In this document: positions 8,492-20,778 of the stretch, one piece after another
Layout: each line of letters opens with the position of its first letter
Numbering within the stretch: the stretch's first letter is position 1
Assembly (NCBI RefSeq): GCF_000771875.1
Contig: NZ_JPXX01000026.1
Location: forward strand, 1 to 51,224
Direction of reading: 5' to 3'
From: Gallibacterium genomosp. 1
Lineage (GTDB): Bacteria; Pseudomonadota; Gammaproteobacteria; Enterobacterales; Pasteurellaceae
Length of the DNA stretch: 51,224 nt
Notes under the pieces: generated by a model
Seen by the model: the letters and a program-made list of their open reading frames with translations, nothing else
The model's database searches: none
Told to the model about the DNA's origin: nothing
Made by a program: the position numbers and the translations under genes

Positions 8492-8650
8492 ATGAAAAAA
8501 GAAAATGATTAGGAAGAAAAACTATCCAAATATCCGCAAAAAACTTGGGGCAATCAGCTTTGGTCGTCGTCTTATTTTGCTGGTGGTTGCGGTGGTGCCC
8601 CAATTTCAATTATTCGCCAATACATCGAGCAACAACAAACACCTGATTAG
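8492..8650 (+). pseudogene. tnpA (IS200-type Y1 transposase) C-terminal remnant
   Basis: The plus strand encodes YPQKTWGNQLWSSSYFAGG then CGGAPISIIRQYIEQQQ to a TAG at 8650. This is the C-terminal part of the IS200/IS605 HUH transposase (LWSxSYF...GGAP...I..YIE.Q). An ATG at 8492 is followed after five more codons by TAG (8507-8509), and the HUH motif and the rest of the N-terminal part are missing, so the gene is a truncated relic. It diverges from the tnpB pseudogene. Confidence 0.85.
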
Positions 8651-8801
8651 TTAGGTTTGAAACGGCTTACGCCGTTTATGCCTTATATCTCCGCCTGAAG
8701 GACGCACGAATCTGATAAACATTGTTATTTATAGAATGAACAGCATATAATGCTTACCATTTTTTCATAGAAATTTTTTGACATAACACATTAATAACAG
8801 T

Positions 8802-10259
8802 ATGAAGATATTAGACCAAGTAACAGACTCTTTATTAGCGCCAAACCGACTTTCCATAGAACAACTCCCAACGATTTTTGATCAATTTTCCAATCGACAA
8901 ATTGATTTTGCCGATCTCTTTTTTCAATCCTCAATGGATGAAGTTTGGACATTAGAAGATGGTATTATCAAAGAAGGAGGGTTTCATATCGATCAAGGTG
9001 TAGGTGTGCGTGCAATCAGCGGTGAAAAAACCGGGTTTGCCTATTCGGACGTTATCAATTTGAATGCTTTACATAATTGTGCTTTAGCAGCAAAGGGAAT
9101 TGCTAATCACAAATCTCCCGTTACTCCCATTTTTCAAAAAGGTTTTAATACTGTCGATCCTATCTTACGCTATGCCGCAATAAACCCTTTGGACACGCTA
9201 TCGCGCGAACAAAAAATTGCGCTATTGCATTTGGTTGATAACAGCGCGCGTGCGGAAGATCCACGAATCACTCGCGTATCCGTCACGCTTTCCACCTTAT
9301 ATGAAGAGGTGCTTATTGCCGCCACCGATGGCACTCTGGCTGCGGATATTCGTCCATTAATTCGTTTATCCATTTCCGTTTTAGCCGAACAGGATGGTCG
9401 CCGTGAACGTGGTAGCACCGGCGTGGGCGGTCGTCGCGCATTAACTTGGTTTTTTGAAGATTATCAAGGTGAACAACGTGCCGTTTATTTTGCAAAACAA
9501 GCCGTTCGTCAAGCGTTGGTCAATCTGAATGCTATTGCTGCGCCTGCCGGAATGATGCCGGTTGTACTGGGTGCCGGCTGGCCGGGAGTTTTATTGCACG
9601 AAGCAGTCGGACACGGTTTAGAAGGCGATTTTAATCGTAAAAAATCATCATTGTTCAGCGGCAAAATCGGTGAATTAGTCACTTCTCCGCTCTGCACCAT
9701 TGTTGATGACGGCACCTTACCGGATCGCCGCGGTTCACTCACGATTGATGATGAGGGTGTACTGGGACAATACAATGTTTTGATTAAAGACGGCGTTTTA
9801 CAAGGTTATATGCAAGATAAATTGAATGCGCGTTTAATGGGAATGAAACCAACCGGCAATGCCCGCCGCGAATCTTATGCCCATTTACCGATGCCACGTA
9901 TGACCAACACCTATATGCTACCGGGCGAACACCAATTTGATGATTTGATTCAATCTGTCGATTATGGCGTTTACGCACCACACTTCGGTGGCGGTCAAGT
10001 CGACATCACTTCCGGCAAATTTGTGTTTTCCACTTCAGAAGCCTATTTAATCGAAAAAGGGAAAATCACCAAACCGATTAAAGGCGCAACCCTCATCGGC
10101 AGTGGAATTGAAGTAATGCAGAATGTATCAATGGTAGCGAATGAATTGGAGATTGATCACGGCATCGGCGTTTGCGGCAAACAGGGACAAAGCGTACCGG
10201 TCGGCGTTGGTCAACCGGCATTGAAAATCGAAAAAATTACTGTCGGCGGCACCAATTAA
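8802..10259 (+). CDS. tldD: TldD metalloprotease subunit
   Basis: A 485-residue TldD (E. coli has 481). With TldE/PmbA it forms a cytoplasmic zinc protease that trims modified peptides such as microcin B17 precursor and degrades CcdA. The family signatures are clear: [19 protein letters not shown] near residue 65, the zinc-binding [15 protein letters not shown] near 265 (HExxxH), and the C-terminal glycine-rich [16 protein letters not shown]. PmbA is not in the window. The ATG at 8802 has no strong ribosome site, but it matches the family start. It lies just beyond the decayed IS. Confidence 0.97.
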   Translation: MKILDQVTDSLLAPNRLSIEQLPTIFDQFSNRQIDFADLFFQSSMDEVWTLEDGIIKEGGFHIDQGVGVRAISGEKTGFAYSDVINLNALHNCALAAKGIANHKSPVTPIFQKGFNTVDPILRYAAINPLDTLSREQKIALLHLVDNSARAEDPRITRVSVTLSTLYEEVLIAATDGTLAADIRPLIRLSISVLAEQDGRRERGSTGVGGRRALTWFFEDYQGEQRAVYFAKQAVRQALVNLNAIAAPAGMMPVVLGAGWPGVLLHEAVGHGLEGDFNRKKSSLFSGKIGELVTSPLCTIVDDGTLPDRRGSLTIDDEGVLGQYNVLIKDGVLQGYMQDKLNARLMGMKPTGNARRESYAHLPMPRMTNTYMLPGEHQFDDLIQSVDYGVYAPHFGGGQVDITSGKFVFSTSEAYLIEKGKITKPIKGATLIGSGIEVMQNVSMVANELEIDHGIGVCGKQGQSVPVGVGQPALKIEKITVGGTN

Positions 10260-10278
10260 TGAATTATTATGCAACTTA

Positions 10279-10296
10279 ATTGATTAAATATTCAAT
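10279..10296. promoter_or_regulatory. ARG box upstream of argD
   Basis: ATTGATTAAATATTCAAT matches the 18-base ArgR operator (WNTGAATWWWWATTCANW) at all but one defined position. Three bases further, GCGTATTCTGAGTTCATT has a weaker right half, the spacing at which paired ARG boxes are known to occur. It is 51 bases before the argD start. ArgR is not in the window. Confidence 0.7.
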
Positions 10297-10310
10297 TAAG
10301 CGTATTCTGA

Positions 10311-11558
<1,248 letters not shown>

Positions 11559-11638
11559 TTATTGTGAGCTAGTCAAAGCGCAGCAAATGTGATAGCTTTT
11601 CAACGTTTTTATTACACAGGAGTAATCAATAAATCACT

Positions 11639-12538
11639 ATGAGTGACGAGCATTCGACAAATTCAAACGAAAGCAATGCCAAAAAAGGGTTCTTTCAATC
11701 TTTATTAAATAACTTTTTTCCGGCCGATCCTAAAAATAGGGAAGAACTGGTGGAAGCTATTCGTGATTCAGAACAAAATGAGGTCATCAATCAAGAGACA
11801 CGACAAATGATTGAAGGGGTAATTGAAATTTCTGAATTACGGGTACGAGATATTATGATTCCTCGTTCGCAAATTGTCTTTATCAATGCACAACAGAGTT
11901 TGTCTGAATGTCTTGATGTGATTATTGAATCCGCTCACTCACGTTTTCCGGTGATTGCCGATGAGCGCGATAATGTGATTGGTCTTTTGCTGGCAAAAGA
12001 CTTATTGAAATATTTGCGTCCGGATGCACAACCTTTTTCAGTACACGAAGTGCTGCGTCCGGCAGTGATCATTCCGGAAAGTAAACGTGTCGATAGAATG
12101 CTGAAAGAGTTCCGATCCGAGCGCTTTCATATGGCGATTGTTGTTGATGAATTCGGTTCAATTTCCGGCTTAGTCACTATTGAAGACATTTTGGAACAAA
12201 TTGTCGGTGATATTGAAGATGAATTTGATGAAGAAGACGTTGAAGATATCCGCCAACTTTCAAAACATATCTATGTAGTGCAGGCTTTAACCGATATTGA
12301 AGATTTTAACCAATATTTCGGCACTGATTTTACCGGCGAAGAAGTTGACACTATCGGTGGTGTCATTATGCAGGCTTTCGGTTACCTACCAACAAGAGGT
12401 GAAAGCATCACGCTAGATAATATTGAATTCAAAGTCACTTCTGCTGATAGCCGACGCATTATTCAATTACGTGTTATCATTCCTGATGAGCAATTGGAAA
12501 AAATGCAGCAAGATAATCAGGAAAATAGTAATATATAA
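11639..12538 (+). CDS. corC: CorC-type CBS-domain protein (YbeX)
   Basis: A 299-residue cytosolic protein with a linker, two CBS domains (about residues 65-190, with [35 protein letters not shown]) and a C-terminal CorC_HlyC domain (about 205-290). It is linked in the family to magnesium/cobalt efflux and ribosome-related stress. The CBS pattern [11 protein letters not shown] is typical of YbeX/CorC. The gene precedes lnt, as in E. coli, but a strong hairpin lies between the two, so coupling is partial at most. Confidence 0.93.
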   Translation: MSDEHSTNSNESNAKKGFFQSLLNNFFPADPKNREELVEAIRDSEQNEVINQETRQMIEGVIEISELRVRDIMIPRSQIVFINAQQSLSECLDVIIESAHSRFPVIADERDNVIGLLLAKDLLKYLRPDAQPFSVHEVLRPAVIIPESKRVDRMLKEFRSERFHMAIVVDEFGSISGLVTIEDILEQIVGDIEDEFDEEDVEDIRQLSKHIYVVQALTDIEDFNQYFGTDFTGEEVDTIGGVIMQAFGYLPTRGESITLDNIEFKVTSADSRRIIQLRVIIPDEQLEKMQQDNQENSNI

Positions 12539-12552
12539 TATGTTAAACTTGA

Positions 12553-12588
12553 AATGGCAGACTACATTATAGTCTGCCATTCTTTATT
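12553..12588 (+). terminator. Hairpin between corC and lnt
   Basis: AATGGCAGACTA (12553-12564) pairs perfectly with TAGTCTGCCATT (12570-12581) around CATTA, followed by CTTTATT. It is a strong 12-pair stem, 14 bases after the corC stop, and would end or reduce transcription into lnt. Confidence 0.75.
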
Positions 12589-12630
12589 CTGAATTTAACA
12601 AAATAAGATTAAGATATTGAGATTATTATA

Positions 12631-14172
12631 ATGTTAAAATATTTATATCCTATTCTTGCCGTTTTTTCCGGCATTATCGGTGTTTTTGCTTATGCCCCTT
12701 TCAATTATAGTTGGCTGGCTTTTATTTCTATTTTTTTACTATTAGCCGTTATTAAATATGCACCTTCAACTAAATTAGCATTAATATCCTCTTTTTTATG
12801 GGGAATGAGTTATTTTAGCTTCGGTTTAAATTGGATTAATATCAGTTTAGATCAATTTGGCGGTTTATCCATTACCGCAGCTTATAGTTTAGTAGTCGTT
12901 TTAGCGGCATATTTATCCCTATTTCCGTTATTATTTAGTTGGCTCATCCGAAAATTAGCGGTGCAACAAGCTATTATTGTTGCTATTCTTTGGACTTTTA
13001 CTGAATTTCTACGAGGTTGGTTATTTACCGGTTTTCCTTGGTTACAATTCGGTTATACTCAGATCGATACTTTTTTTGCCGGCATTGCTCCTTTCTTCGG
13101 TGTTCAGGGAATCACGTTCGTCATAGTCTGGTTATCTGCGCTCGGACTCAATATTATTCACAGCCTAAGCAACAAAAATGATCGCCATTTATTATTAGCA
13201 ACATCACAAACTTTTCTAGTTATTATTTTAGTGGTTATTAGTTATTACAGTAATAAAATTACTTTTATCAAACAAAATACACAACAGAAACCGCTTACAA
13301 TCACCTTAGTTCAAGGAAATATTGAACAGCAAAACAAATGGAATCCTGATTATATTTATCAATCACTCGATATTTATCAGAATCTAATTATGCCTCATCT
13401 AGGAAAAAGCGATATTATTATTTTGCCTGAATCTGTATTGCCATTATTAGAAAATCAGCTTACACCGTATATTGAGATGCTGTCGCGCTTATCACAACAA
13501 TCTAATAGTGCTATTTTATTAGGTACAATTTATCAAGCAACCGGTAGTGAGCATTTATATAATTCATTAATTGCACTAACACCACAACAGCCTTATGACA
13601 TTAACCATACATCACGATATTTAAAACATCATCTTGTGCCTTTCGGTGAATATATTCCTCTGCCATTTATTGAAAATATCATTAATATTCCTTTTTCCAG
13701 TATGTCTGCCGGTGGATTACAACAACCGCCACTACAAATAAAACAGGCAAATTTCACTAACGCAATTTGTTATGAAATCATTTTTGATAGTGAAGTACAA
13801 AAGAGTCTGCAACAAAATACTGATTTTCTGTTAACCATTTCCAATGATGCTTGGTTCGGCACTTCAATAGGCCCGTGGCAACATTTCCAAATGGCAAGAA
13901 TGCGTGCATTAGAATTAGGGAAACCACTAATTCGGAGTACTAATACCGGCGTGACGGCGTTTATCGATCCATTCGGTAAAGTAATCAAACAAGCACCGCA
14001 ATTCACAGCGACCACACTGACGACAGAAATGTATAAAGTCAGTGGGAAAACGCCATTTGCTGCATTTGGCAATACTCCGCTTTATCTCTTATCCATTGTC
14101 TTATTTACGCTACATTTATTAGGTGGTTTATTAAGAAAAATACTATTGAAAAAAATGCTACCGAATCAATAA
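12631..14172 (+). CDS. lnt: Apolipoprotein N-acyltransferase
   Basis: A 513-residue inner membrane enzyme (E. coli Lnt has 512) that adds the third acyl chain to the N-terminal cysteine of lipoproteins. About six membrane segments lie in the first 210 residues and one at the C terminus (LYLLSIVLFTLHLLGGL). Between them is a nitrilase domain with the catalytic set in IIILPESVLPLL (Glu), HHLVPFGEYIPLP (Lys region differs by family) and NAICYEIIF (Cys). The sequence RGWLFTGFPWLQFGY near residue 130 is a Lnt signature. It follows corC, as in E. coli. Confidence 0.95.
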   Translation: MLKYLYPILAVFSGIIGVFAYAPFNYSWLAFISIFLLLAVIKYAPSTKLALISSFLWGMSYFSFGLNWINISLDQFGGLSITAAYSLVVVLAAYLSLFPLLFSWLIRKLAVQQAIIVAILWTFTEFLRGWLFTGFPWLQFGYTQIDTFFAGIAPFFGVQGITFVIVWLSALGLNIIHSLSNKNDRHLLLATSQTFLVIILVVISYYSNKITFIKQNTQQKPLTITLVQGNIEQQNKWNPDYIYQSLDIYQNLIMPHLGKSDIIILPESVLPLLENQLTPYIEMLSRLSQQSNSAILLGTIYQATGSEHLYNSLIALTPQQPYDINHTSRYLKHHLVPFGEYIPLPFIENIINIPFSSMSAGGLQQPPLQIKQANFTNAICYEIIFDSEVQKSLQQNTDFLLTISNDAWFGTSIGPWQHFQMARMRALELGKPLIRSTNTGVTAFIDPFGKVIKQAPQFTATTLTTEMYKVSGKTPFAAFGNTPLYLLSIVLFTLHLLGGLLRKILLKKMLPNQ

Positions 14173-14227
14173 GTTAATTTAAAATTAAGCTATCAATACA
14201 AAACTTATTTTCCACCTTAAACAAACA

Positions 14228-14259
14228 AAAAACCGGTAATCTCTCGAATACCGGTTTTT
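14228..14259. terminator. Bidirectional terminator between lnt and sucD
   Basis: AAAAACCGGTA (14228-14238) pairs perfectly with TACCGGTTTTT (14249-14259) around a 10-base loop, with A and T runs on both strands. It lies between the converging lnt and sucABCD transcripts and can serve both. Confidence 0.85.
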
Positions 14260-14286
14260 GCTATTTATGATACAGACGACTAAAAA

Positions 14287-15156
14287 CTAGCCTAAAATTT
14301 CGCGTAATGCTTTACCAATATCGGCAAGGCTGCGAACGGTTCTTACTCCAGCAGCTTCTAAAGCTGCATATTTTTCATCTGCTGTGCCTTTACCACCACT
14401 AATAATCGCACCGGCGTGTCCCATACGTTTGCCTTTCGGTGCAGTAACCCCAGCAATATAAGAAACAACAGGTTTAGTAATGTTTTGTTTAATATAAGCA
14501 GCAGCTTCTTCTTCCGCAGAACCACCAATTTCACCGATCATTACAATCGCTTTGGTTTCAGGATCAGCTTGGAATAATTTAAGAATATCAATGAAGCTTG
14601 AACCCGGAATAGGATCACCGCCAATACCAACACAAGTTGATTGCCCATAACCTTCATCTGTAGTTTGTTTTACTGCTTCATAGGTTAATGTACCTGAACG
14701 TGAAACAATGCCGATACTACCTTTTTTGTGAATATGTGCTGGCATAATACCGATTTTACATTCATCCGGAGTAATCACACCCGGACAGTTTGGTCCAATC
14801 ATTCGTACACCGGTTTGATTTAATTTTTGTTTAACTACCAACATATCCTCGGTTGGAATACCCTCAGTGATACAAACGATTAATTGAATTCCAGCATCAA
14901 TCGCTTCCAAAATAGCATCTTTACAACCAGGTGCAGGTACGTAAATTACACTTGCTGTTGCACTAGTCGCTTCAACCGCTTCGCGTACAGTATTAAATAC
15001 AGGTAACCCTAAATGAGTCGTACCACCTTTATTTGGTGAAACGCCACCAACAAGTTGGGTACCGTAAGCTAATGCTTGTTCTGAATGGAATGTTCCTTGA
15101 CCACCGGTAAAACCTTGGCAAATCACTTTTGTATTTTTATCAATTAAAATAGACAT
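14287..15156 (-). CDS. sucD: Succinyl-CoA synthetase alpha subunit
   Basis: A 289-residue subunit (E. coli SucD has 289) carrying the CoA-binding Rossmann fold ([20 protein letters not shown] near residue 13) and the phosphohistidine loop in [19 protein letters not shown] near residue 245. With SucC it converts succinyl-CoA to succinate with formation of ATP or GTP. Its ATG overlaps the sucC stop codon by one base (TAATG), so the two are translationally coupled. It is the last gene of the sucABCD operon. Confidence 0.98.
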   Translation of the reverse strand: MSILIDKNTKVICQGFTGGQGTFHSEQALAYGTQLVGGVSPNKGGTTHLGLPVFNTVREAVEATSATASVIYVPAPGCKDAILEAIDAGIQLIVCITEGIPTEDMLVVKQKLNQTGVRMIGPNCPGVITPDECKIGIMPAHIHKKGSIGIVSRSGTLTYEAVKQTTDEGYGQSTCVGIGGDPIPGSSFIDILKLFQADPETKAIVMIGEIGGSAEEEAAAYIKQNITKPVVSYIAGVTAPKGKRMGHAGAIISGGKGTADEKYAALEAAGVRTVRSLADIGKALREILG

Positions 15157-16322
15157 TATTTATCCTCCGCTGCTTTAACCACTAACTGTGCTGCTTCTGT
15201 TAATGAGTTGGCAGCTGTAATTTTAAGTCCGCTGTTGGCTAGAATTTCGCGTCCCAATTCAGCGTTATTACCTTCCAAACGCACAACTACTGGCACGTTA
15301 ATTCCGACTTCTTTCACTGCATCAATAATACCGTTGGCAATTAAATCACAACGTACAATTCCACCAAAAATGTTGACTAATACCGCTTTTACATTCTTAT
15401 CGGAAAGAATAATCTTGAAGGCAGTAGCAACGCGCTCTTTGGTTGCACCACCACCAACATCAAGGAAGTTTGCAGGATTACCACCGTGTAATTTAACGAT
15501 ATCCATTGTCCCCATTGCCAAGCCTGCACCATTCACCATACAACCGATATTACCATCAAGAGCAACATAGTTAAGTTGTGATTCTTCTGCTTCTGCTTCA
15601 CGAGGGTCTTCTTGGCTTAAATCACGCATTGCCAATAAATCCGGATGACGATATAACGCATTACCATCAATGACTACTTTTGCATCAAGACAGTGTAATT
15701 TACCGTTTTTCAAAATCACAAGAGGATTGATTTCAAGTAGAGAAGCATCTTTTTCAATAAATAATTTAGTTAATTGGCAGAACATTTGAGTAAATTGTTT
15801 GGTTTGTTCAGGATTTAAGCCAAGTTTAAATGCCAATTCACGACCTTGATAAGGCATACCGCCAATCAATGCGTCAACATATACTTTATGTAATAAATGT
15901 GGTGTTTTTGCCGCAACTTCTTCAATGTTCACGCCACCCTCAGTTGAAGCCATAAAGACAACGGATTGTGATGAACGGTCGATAACCATACCGACATAAA
16001 GTTCTTTTTCAAGATCTGATGCTTCTTCCACATAAATTGTGTTGACCGGCTGTCCATTAGCATCAGTTTGGAAAGTCACTAAACGTTTACCTAACCATTT
16101 GTTAAAAAATTCAGTTAATTGCTCTTCTGTCTGAACCAATTTAACGCCACCGGCTTTACCACGTCCACCGGCGTGAACCTGACATTTGACCACCCATTCT
16201 TTACCACCCAATGTTTTCATTGCCTGCAAACCTTCTTCAACAGTTTGACAAGCAATACCTCTGCTCACTGGTAATTTATATTCAGCAAAAATCTGCTTAC
16301 TTTGGTATTCATGTAAATTCAT
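15156..16322 (-). CDS. sucC: Succinyl-CoA synthetase beta subunit
   Basis: A 388-residue ATP-grasp subunit (E. coli SucC has 388). Seen are the start [22 protein letters not shown], the nucleotide-binding [18 protein letters not shown], the metal-binding LEINPLV, and the C-terminal [17 protein letters not shown]. It is 67 bases downstream of sucB and overlaps sucD by one base. AGGAG precedes its ATG. Confidence 0.98.
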   Translation of the reverse strand: MNLHEYQSKQIFAEYKLPVSRGIACQTVEEGLQAMKTLGGKEWVVKCQVHAGGRGKAGGVKLVQTEEQLTEFFNKWLGKRLVTFQTDANGQPVNTIYVEEASDLEKELYVGMVIDRSSQSVVFMASTEGGVNIEEVAAKTPHLLHKVYVDALIGGMPYQGRELAFKLGLNPEQTKQFTQMFCQLTKLFIEKDASLLEINPLVILKNGKLHCLDAKVVIDGNALYRHPDLLAMRDLSQEDPREAEAEESQLNYVALDGNIGCMVNGAGLAMGTMDIVKLHGGNPANFLDVGGGATKERVATAFKIILSDKNVKAVLVNIFGGIVRCDLIANGIIDAVKEVGINVPVVVRLEGNNAELGREILANSGLKITAANSLTEAAQLVVKAAEDK

Positions 16323-16389
16323 GATTTCTCCTATTTAGTATGTGCCTACCTTTACGGTAGGCATTGATTAAAGGTGATGGTTATTAAGT

Positions 16390-17601
16390 TTAGATTTCCA
16401 ATAAAATACGTGTCGGATCTTCTAACAACTCTTTGATTGTAACTAAGAAACCAACAGATTCTCTGCCGTCTACCAAACGGTGGTCATAAGAGAGCGCCAA
16501 ATACATCATTGGGCGAATTTCCACCTGACCGTTAACCGCTACCGGACGATCTTTAATAGCGTGCATACCAAGAATTGCACTTTGTGGCGGATTAATAATC
16601 GGAGTAGACATTAATGAACCGAACACACCACCATTAGTAATGGTGAAATTACCTCCGGTTAAATCTTCAACAGTTAATTTGCCGTCACGACCTTTCTCAG
16701 CAAGTGATTTAATTTGTTTTTCAATTTCAGCCATACTGAGTTGATCACAATCGCGTAATACCGGAGTGACTAAGCCACGTGGGGTTGATACGGCAATGCT
16801 GATATCGAAATAGTTGTGGTAAACAATATCATCGCCATCAAGAGAAGCATTGATTTCCGGATAACGTTTCAAAGCTTCAACAACGGCTTTAACATAGAAT
16901 GACATAAAGCCTAAACGAACACCGTGTTTTTTCTCGAACTGTTCGCCATACTGTTTACGCAATTTTTTAATTGGTGTCATATCCAATTCATTGAAAGTCG
17001 TCAACATTGCAGTGCTGTTTTTCGCTTCTAGTAGACGTTCTGCAATACGTTTACGTAAACGAGTCATCGGAACACGTTTTTCACTGCGTGCCGCTAATAC
17101 CGGAGCCGGTTCAGCTGCTGCAGCTGCCGGTGCTTTAGATGCGGAAGCTAAATAAGCTTCAACATCTTCACGAGTTAAACGTCCGCCAACACCGGAACCT
17201 TTAATCTTGCTTGGATCAAGATCATTTTCAGCCAATAAACGGCGAACAGCTGGACTCAACGCATCATTTGAGCTTTCCGGTTCAATTGCTGCCTGTTGAC
17301 GATCCGATGGTGTAGGTTCAGTTTTATTTACGCTGGCATTTGTTTCTTCGCCTTCTTTAACAGCACGTAATTTACCTAACAATTGTTTACTGACAACTGT
17401 TGCACCTTCTTCTTCCACAATAGCATCCAACACACCATCAATAGGTGCCGGCACTTCCAAAACCACTTTATCGGTTTCAATTTCAACAAGGACTTCATCA
17501 CGTTTAACGAATTCACCTGCTTTTTTATGCCAAGTTGCTACGGTCGCATCCGCTACAGATTCCGGTAAATCAGGAACAACAATTTCTTCAATATTACTCA
17601 T
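16390..17601 (-). CDS. sucB: Dihydrolipoyl succinyltransferase, E2 of the 2-oxoglutarate dehydrogenase complex
   Basis: A 403-residue E2. The N-terminal lipoyl domain carries the lipoylated lysine in [14 protein letters not shown] (near residue 43). A linker leads to the peripheral subunit-binding domain ([20 protein letters not shown], near 117-136). An Ala-Pro-rich linker and the catalytic domain follow, ending with the active-site [11 protein letters not shown] near 374. One lipoyl domain is normal for SucB. It is 17 bases downstream of sucA. The E3 gene lpd is not in the window. Confidence 0.98.
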   Translation of the reverse strand: MSNIEEIVVPDLPESVADATVATWHKKAGEFVKRDEVLVEIETDKVVLEVPAPIDGVLDAIVEEEGATVVSKQLLGKLRAVKEGEETNASVNKTEPTPSDRQQAAIEPESSNDALSPAVRRLLAENDLDPSKIKGSGVGGRLTREDVEAYLASASKAPAAAAAEPAPVLAARSEKRVPMTRLRKRIAERLLEAKNSTAMLTTFNELDMTPIKKLRKQYGEQFEKKHGVRLGFMSFYVKAVVEALKRYPEINASLDGDDIVYHNYFDISIAVSTPRGLVTPVLRDCDQLSMAEIEKQIKSLAEKGRDGKLTVEDLTGGNFTITNGGVFGSLMSTPIINPPQSAILGMHAIKDRPVAVNGQVEIRPMMYLALSYDHRLVDGRESVGFLVTIKELLEDPTRILLEI

Positions 17602-17618
17602 TTATATAACCCTCTACT

Positions 17619-20432
17619 TTAGTTAGATTCTTTAGTTTCAATAGTTAATGCGTCATCAATCAATGCTTTTTGTTGTTTGATATGTAATGACATATAACCG
17701 ACTGCCGGTGATGCAGATGCCGGACGACCTGCATAACGTAATTTTGCTCCTTCTGGTATAGAAGCATAGAAATTATGTTGGCTACAATACCACGCACCTT
17801 GGTTTTGCGGTTCTTCTTGACACCAAACAAAATCAGTAACGTGTTGATAAGCCGATAGAATTTCTTTGATCTCTTCGTGTGGATATGGATAAAGCTGTTC
17901 AATACGAACAATAGCAACATCCTTAATTTCACGTTTACGTCTTTCTTCCAACAGATCGTAATAGACCTTACCGGAACAAAGCACCACACGTTTCACCTGT
18001 TTTGCATCAATCGGATCAATTTCACCAATCGCATTCTTAAATGAACCGTCATACAACTCTTTCATTTCAGACACTGCCAATGGATGACGGAGCAAGGATT
18101 TCGGTGTAATCACGATCAATGGACGGCGTACCTTACGCAATAATTGACGTCTTAACATATGGTAAACCTGTGCCGGTGTTGACGGTACGCAAACTTGGAT
18201 ATTATCTTGCGCACAAAGTTGTAGATAACGTTCCAAACGTGCAGATGAGTGTTCAGGGCCCTGACCTTCATAACCATGAGGTAAAAGCATTACCAAACCG
18301 CACATTCTGCCCCATTTTTGTTCGCCGGAGCTGATAAATTGGTCAATGACGACTTGCGCCACATTGGCGAAATCCCCGAATTGTGCTTCCCACAAGGTTA
18401 ATGTTCTCGGTGTGGTAGTAGCAAAACCGTATTCAAATGCAAGTACAGACTCTTCTGACAATACGGAATCCCACACTTCAAACTCACCTTGTTTATTATG
18501 GATATGCTGTAACGGCGTATAAGTGGTGCCATTTTGTTGATTATGCAACACGGCGTGACGATGGAAGAAAGTACCGCGTCCTGCATCTTCACCGGATAAA
18601 CGGATATGATTGCCGTCATCCAATAAAGTGGCATATGCCATTGTTTCCGCCATTCCCCAGTCAAACGGTTTTTCACCACGCGCCATTGCTTGGCGGTCAT
18701 TGTAAATTTTCGCAACACGACTTTGTAGCACGTGATCTTCCGGATATTCACTGATCTTATGTGCCAATGCTTTAAAACGCTCTTCCGGGAATTTACTTTC
18801 GTAAGGAGAAGTCCAACTGTGATTTAAGTAAGGCAACCAGTCGATCTTATTCATATCGATTGGCGTATATTCCGCAACAACACACTCACCTTGGTCTAAT
18901 TTATCGCGATAATCGTTCGCCAAAGCGGTTGCTTCTTCATCGCTGATAATCTGTTGTTGTACTAAATAATCAGCATACACTTTGCGCGGTGTCGGATGAC
19001 CTTTAATTTTCTTATACATCAACGGTTGAGTGGCAGAAGGTTCGTCCGCTTCATTGTGTCCGTGACGACGATAAGAGATTAAATCAATGAAAATATCACG
19101 TTTGAATTTAGCACGGTATTCCACCGCAATGCGTCCGGCAAAGGCCACCGCTTCCGGATCATCACCATTTACGTGGATAATCGGTGCCTGAATCATCTTA
19201 GCAATATCAGTACAATATTCTGTAGAACGTGTATCGTGCGGATTGGAAGTGGTAAAACCGATTTGGTTATTAATCACGATACGAATAGTACCGCCGACAG
19301 TATAACCACGCGTTGCCGACATATTTAATGTTTCCTGCACAATACCTTGTCCGGCTACGGCTGAGTCACCGTGTACGGTTACCGCCAACACATTTTGACG
19401 CTCTGTATCGTGGCTACGATTTTGTCTTGCACGCACGGAACCGATAACAACCGGGCTAACAATTTCCAAGTGAGAAGGGTTAAATGCTAACGCTAAGTGA
19501 ACAAGACCGTGTTCGGTCATAAAATTAGAAGAGAAACCTTGGTGATATTTCACATCACCGGTACGATCAGTGAAGTGTTTTCCAGCGAATTCATCAAACA
19601 ACTCACTTGGTTTTTTACCCAGTACATTCACCAGCATATTCAAACGCCCACGGTGAGCCATTCCCATCACCACATCTTTTACACCCTGTTTGCTGGCGTG
19701 ACGGATAATCTCTTTCATTAAAGGAATAAAGGCATCGCTACCTTCTAATGAGAAACGTTTTGCACCCGGGAATTTCGCGCCTAAATAACGCTCCAAGCCG
19801 TCTGCTGCGGTTAACTCTTTTAAGAAAGTCAACTGCTCTTCTTTGCTGAACAACGGTTTATTTAAAACCGATTCAATTTTTTCTTGTAACCAACGACGAA
19901 TATCGATATCGGTAATATGCATAAATTCAATCCCGATATGACCACAATAAGTTTCTTTTAAAGCCTTATCGATTTCGCGCAACGTCATACTTTCACGTTG
20001 GTACACATAATGTCCAATATTAAAGTGTTCATCCAACTCATCATCTGAAAAACCGTGATAATGGTAATCCAATTCATCAATCGCCGGTCTGTTCCACATT
20101 TTTAATGGATCAAGATCAGCATTGAGATGGCCTCTAAATCGATATGCATTAATCCATTGTAATAAACGCACCTGCTTCGCACCCGCCTCCGGATCGATAA
20201 TAGTTTGCTGATTACGGCGACCTTCGCTAGCCAATTTACGAAAATAATCTTTTACTGGTGCGTGAGGTTGGTCATTGTCAGTTTTCCATTGTTGGAAAAG
20301 CTGTTGCCACTCATCGGATACACTGTTTGGATCAGTTAAATAAGATTCATAAAGATCTTCAATATAAGATTGATTTGCACCACCAAAAGCTGTGGAAGCA
20401 AGCCATTCTTTCATTGTATTGTTAGATTGCAT
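17619..20432 (-). CDS. sucA: 2-oxoglutarate dehydrogenase E1
   Basis: A thiamine-diphosphate E1 of 937 residues (E. coli 933) that decarboxylates 2-oxoglutarate. I start it at ATG 20432 because AAGGA lies at proper distance before it and the family start (N-S-x-x-K-x-W-L) follows; the in-frame ATG at 20447 has no ribosome site. Recognisable parts are GMAHRGRLNMLVNVLGK, VHGDSAVAGQGIVQE, NNQIGFTTS and YRRHGHNEADEPSATQP for cofactor and substrate binding, and CQEEPQNQGAW near the C terminus. First gene of sucABCD, divergent from gltA. Confidence 0.98.
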   Translation of the reverse strand: MQSNNTMKEWLASTAFGGANQSYIEDLYESYLTDPNSVSDEWQQLFQQWKTDNDQPHAPVKDYFRKLASEGRRNQQTIIDPEAGAKQVRLLQWINAYRFRGHLNADLDPLKMWNRPAIDELDYHYHGFSDDELDEHFNIGHYVYQRESMTLREIDKALKETYCGHIGIEFMHITDIDIRRWLQEKIESVLNKPLFSKEEQLTFLKELTAADGLERYLGAKFPGAKRFSLEGSDAFIPLMKEIIRHASKQGVKDVVMGMAHRGRLNMLVNVLGKKPSELFDEFAGKHFTDRTGDVKYHQGFSSNFMTEHGLVHLALAFNPSHLEIVSPVVIGSVRARQNRSHDTERQNVLAVTVHGDSAVAGQGIVQETLNMSATRGYTVGGTIRIVINNQIGFTTSNPHDTRSTEYCTDIAKMIQAPIIHVNGDDPEAVAFAGRIAVEYRAKFKRDIFIDLISYRRHGHNEADEPSATQPLMYKKIKGHPTPRKVYADYLVQQQIISDEEATALANDYRDKLDQGECVVAEYTPIDMNKIDWLPYLNHSWTSPYESKFPEERFKALAHKISEYPEDHVLQSRVAKIYNDRQAMARGEKPFDWGMAETMAYATLLDDGNHIRLSGEDAGRGTFFHRHAVLHNQQNGTTYTPLQHIHNKQGEFEVWDSVLSEESVLAFEYGFATTTPRTLTLWEAQFGDFANVAQVVIDQFISSGEQKWGRMCGLVMLLPHGYEGQGPEHSSARLERYLQLCAQDNIQVCVPSTPAQVYHMLRRQLLRKVRRPLIVITPKSLLRHPLAVSEMKELYDGSFKNAIGEIDPIDAKQVKRVVLCSGKVYYDLLEERRKREIKDVAIVRIEQLYPYPHEEIKEILSAYQHVTDFVWCQEEPQNQGAWYCSQHNFYASIPEGAKLRYAGRPASASPAVGYMSLHIKQQKALIDDALTIETKESN

Positions 20433-20579
20433 TGATAAGTCCTTCATTTTTTACTTATAGTTGAACTACAACTTTGTTATTTTATCGGGTAAAACATTTC
20501 TAATATACCCATTAAAATAACTAGATGATTCACTCTAAAGTGGAGTATGCTTATTATTATGCATTAAAAAAATTTTTTC

Positions 20580-20595
20580 TGTGACATTTGTTACA
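20580..20595. promoter_or_regulatory. CRP-like site between sucA and gltA
   Basis: TGTGACATTTGTTACA matches the CRP consensus TGTGA-N6-TCACA with one mismatch. It lies in the 346-base gap between the divergent sucA and gltA, 148 bases before sucA and 184 before gltA. The gap is very rich in A and T. CRP control of these TCA genes is known in E. coli, so the site could serve either direction. Confidence 0.6.
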
Positions 20596-20778
20596 TTTTT
20601 AACAAAAAAAAAACAAAAAAATGCAAAAATTTTTTGATCCAGCTCTAATTTTGAAAAAAAAGTGAGGGCAAGCAAAAAATAATGATGTTATATTGCATAA
20701 CAACTTATTAACATACAGTTAAACAAACCCACAATATCATGCTAACTTTTTTCTAAAAAAGACAAGAAGGAGGAATTT

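Larger units (their letters stand above)
7169..8720. mobile_element. Decayed IS200/IS605-family element with divergent tnpA remnant and tnpB pseudogene
   Basis: The left boundary carries the end pattern TGACATCCTCCCCG...CGGGGATTCCTAC with a short hairpin. Inside lie a minus-strand tnpB pseudogene and a plus-strand tnpA tail. On the right, AACGGC TTAC GCCGTT (near 8661-8676) forms a second hairpin followed by a CTCCGCC...GAAGG end-like sequence; the exact right limit is an estimate. The layout (tnpA and tnpB divergent, hairpins at both ends, no inverted repeats) is that of IS605-type elements moved by single-strand transposition. Both genes are broken, so the copy cannot move by itself. Confidence 0.8.

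Noticed and set aside
15208-15570. 120-residue plus-strand frame inside sucC
   Set aside because: It is antisense to a fully conserved enzyme gene and has no ribosome site.
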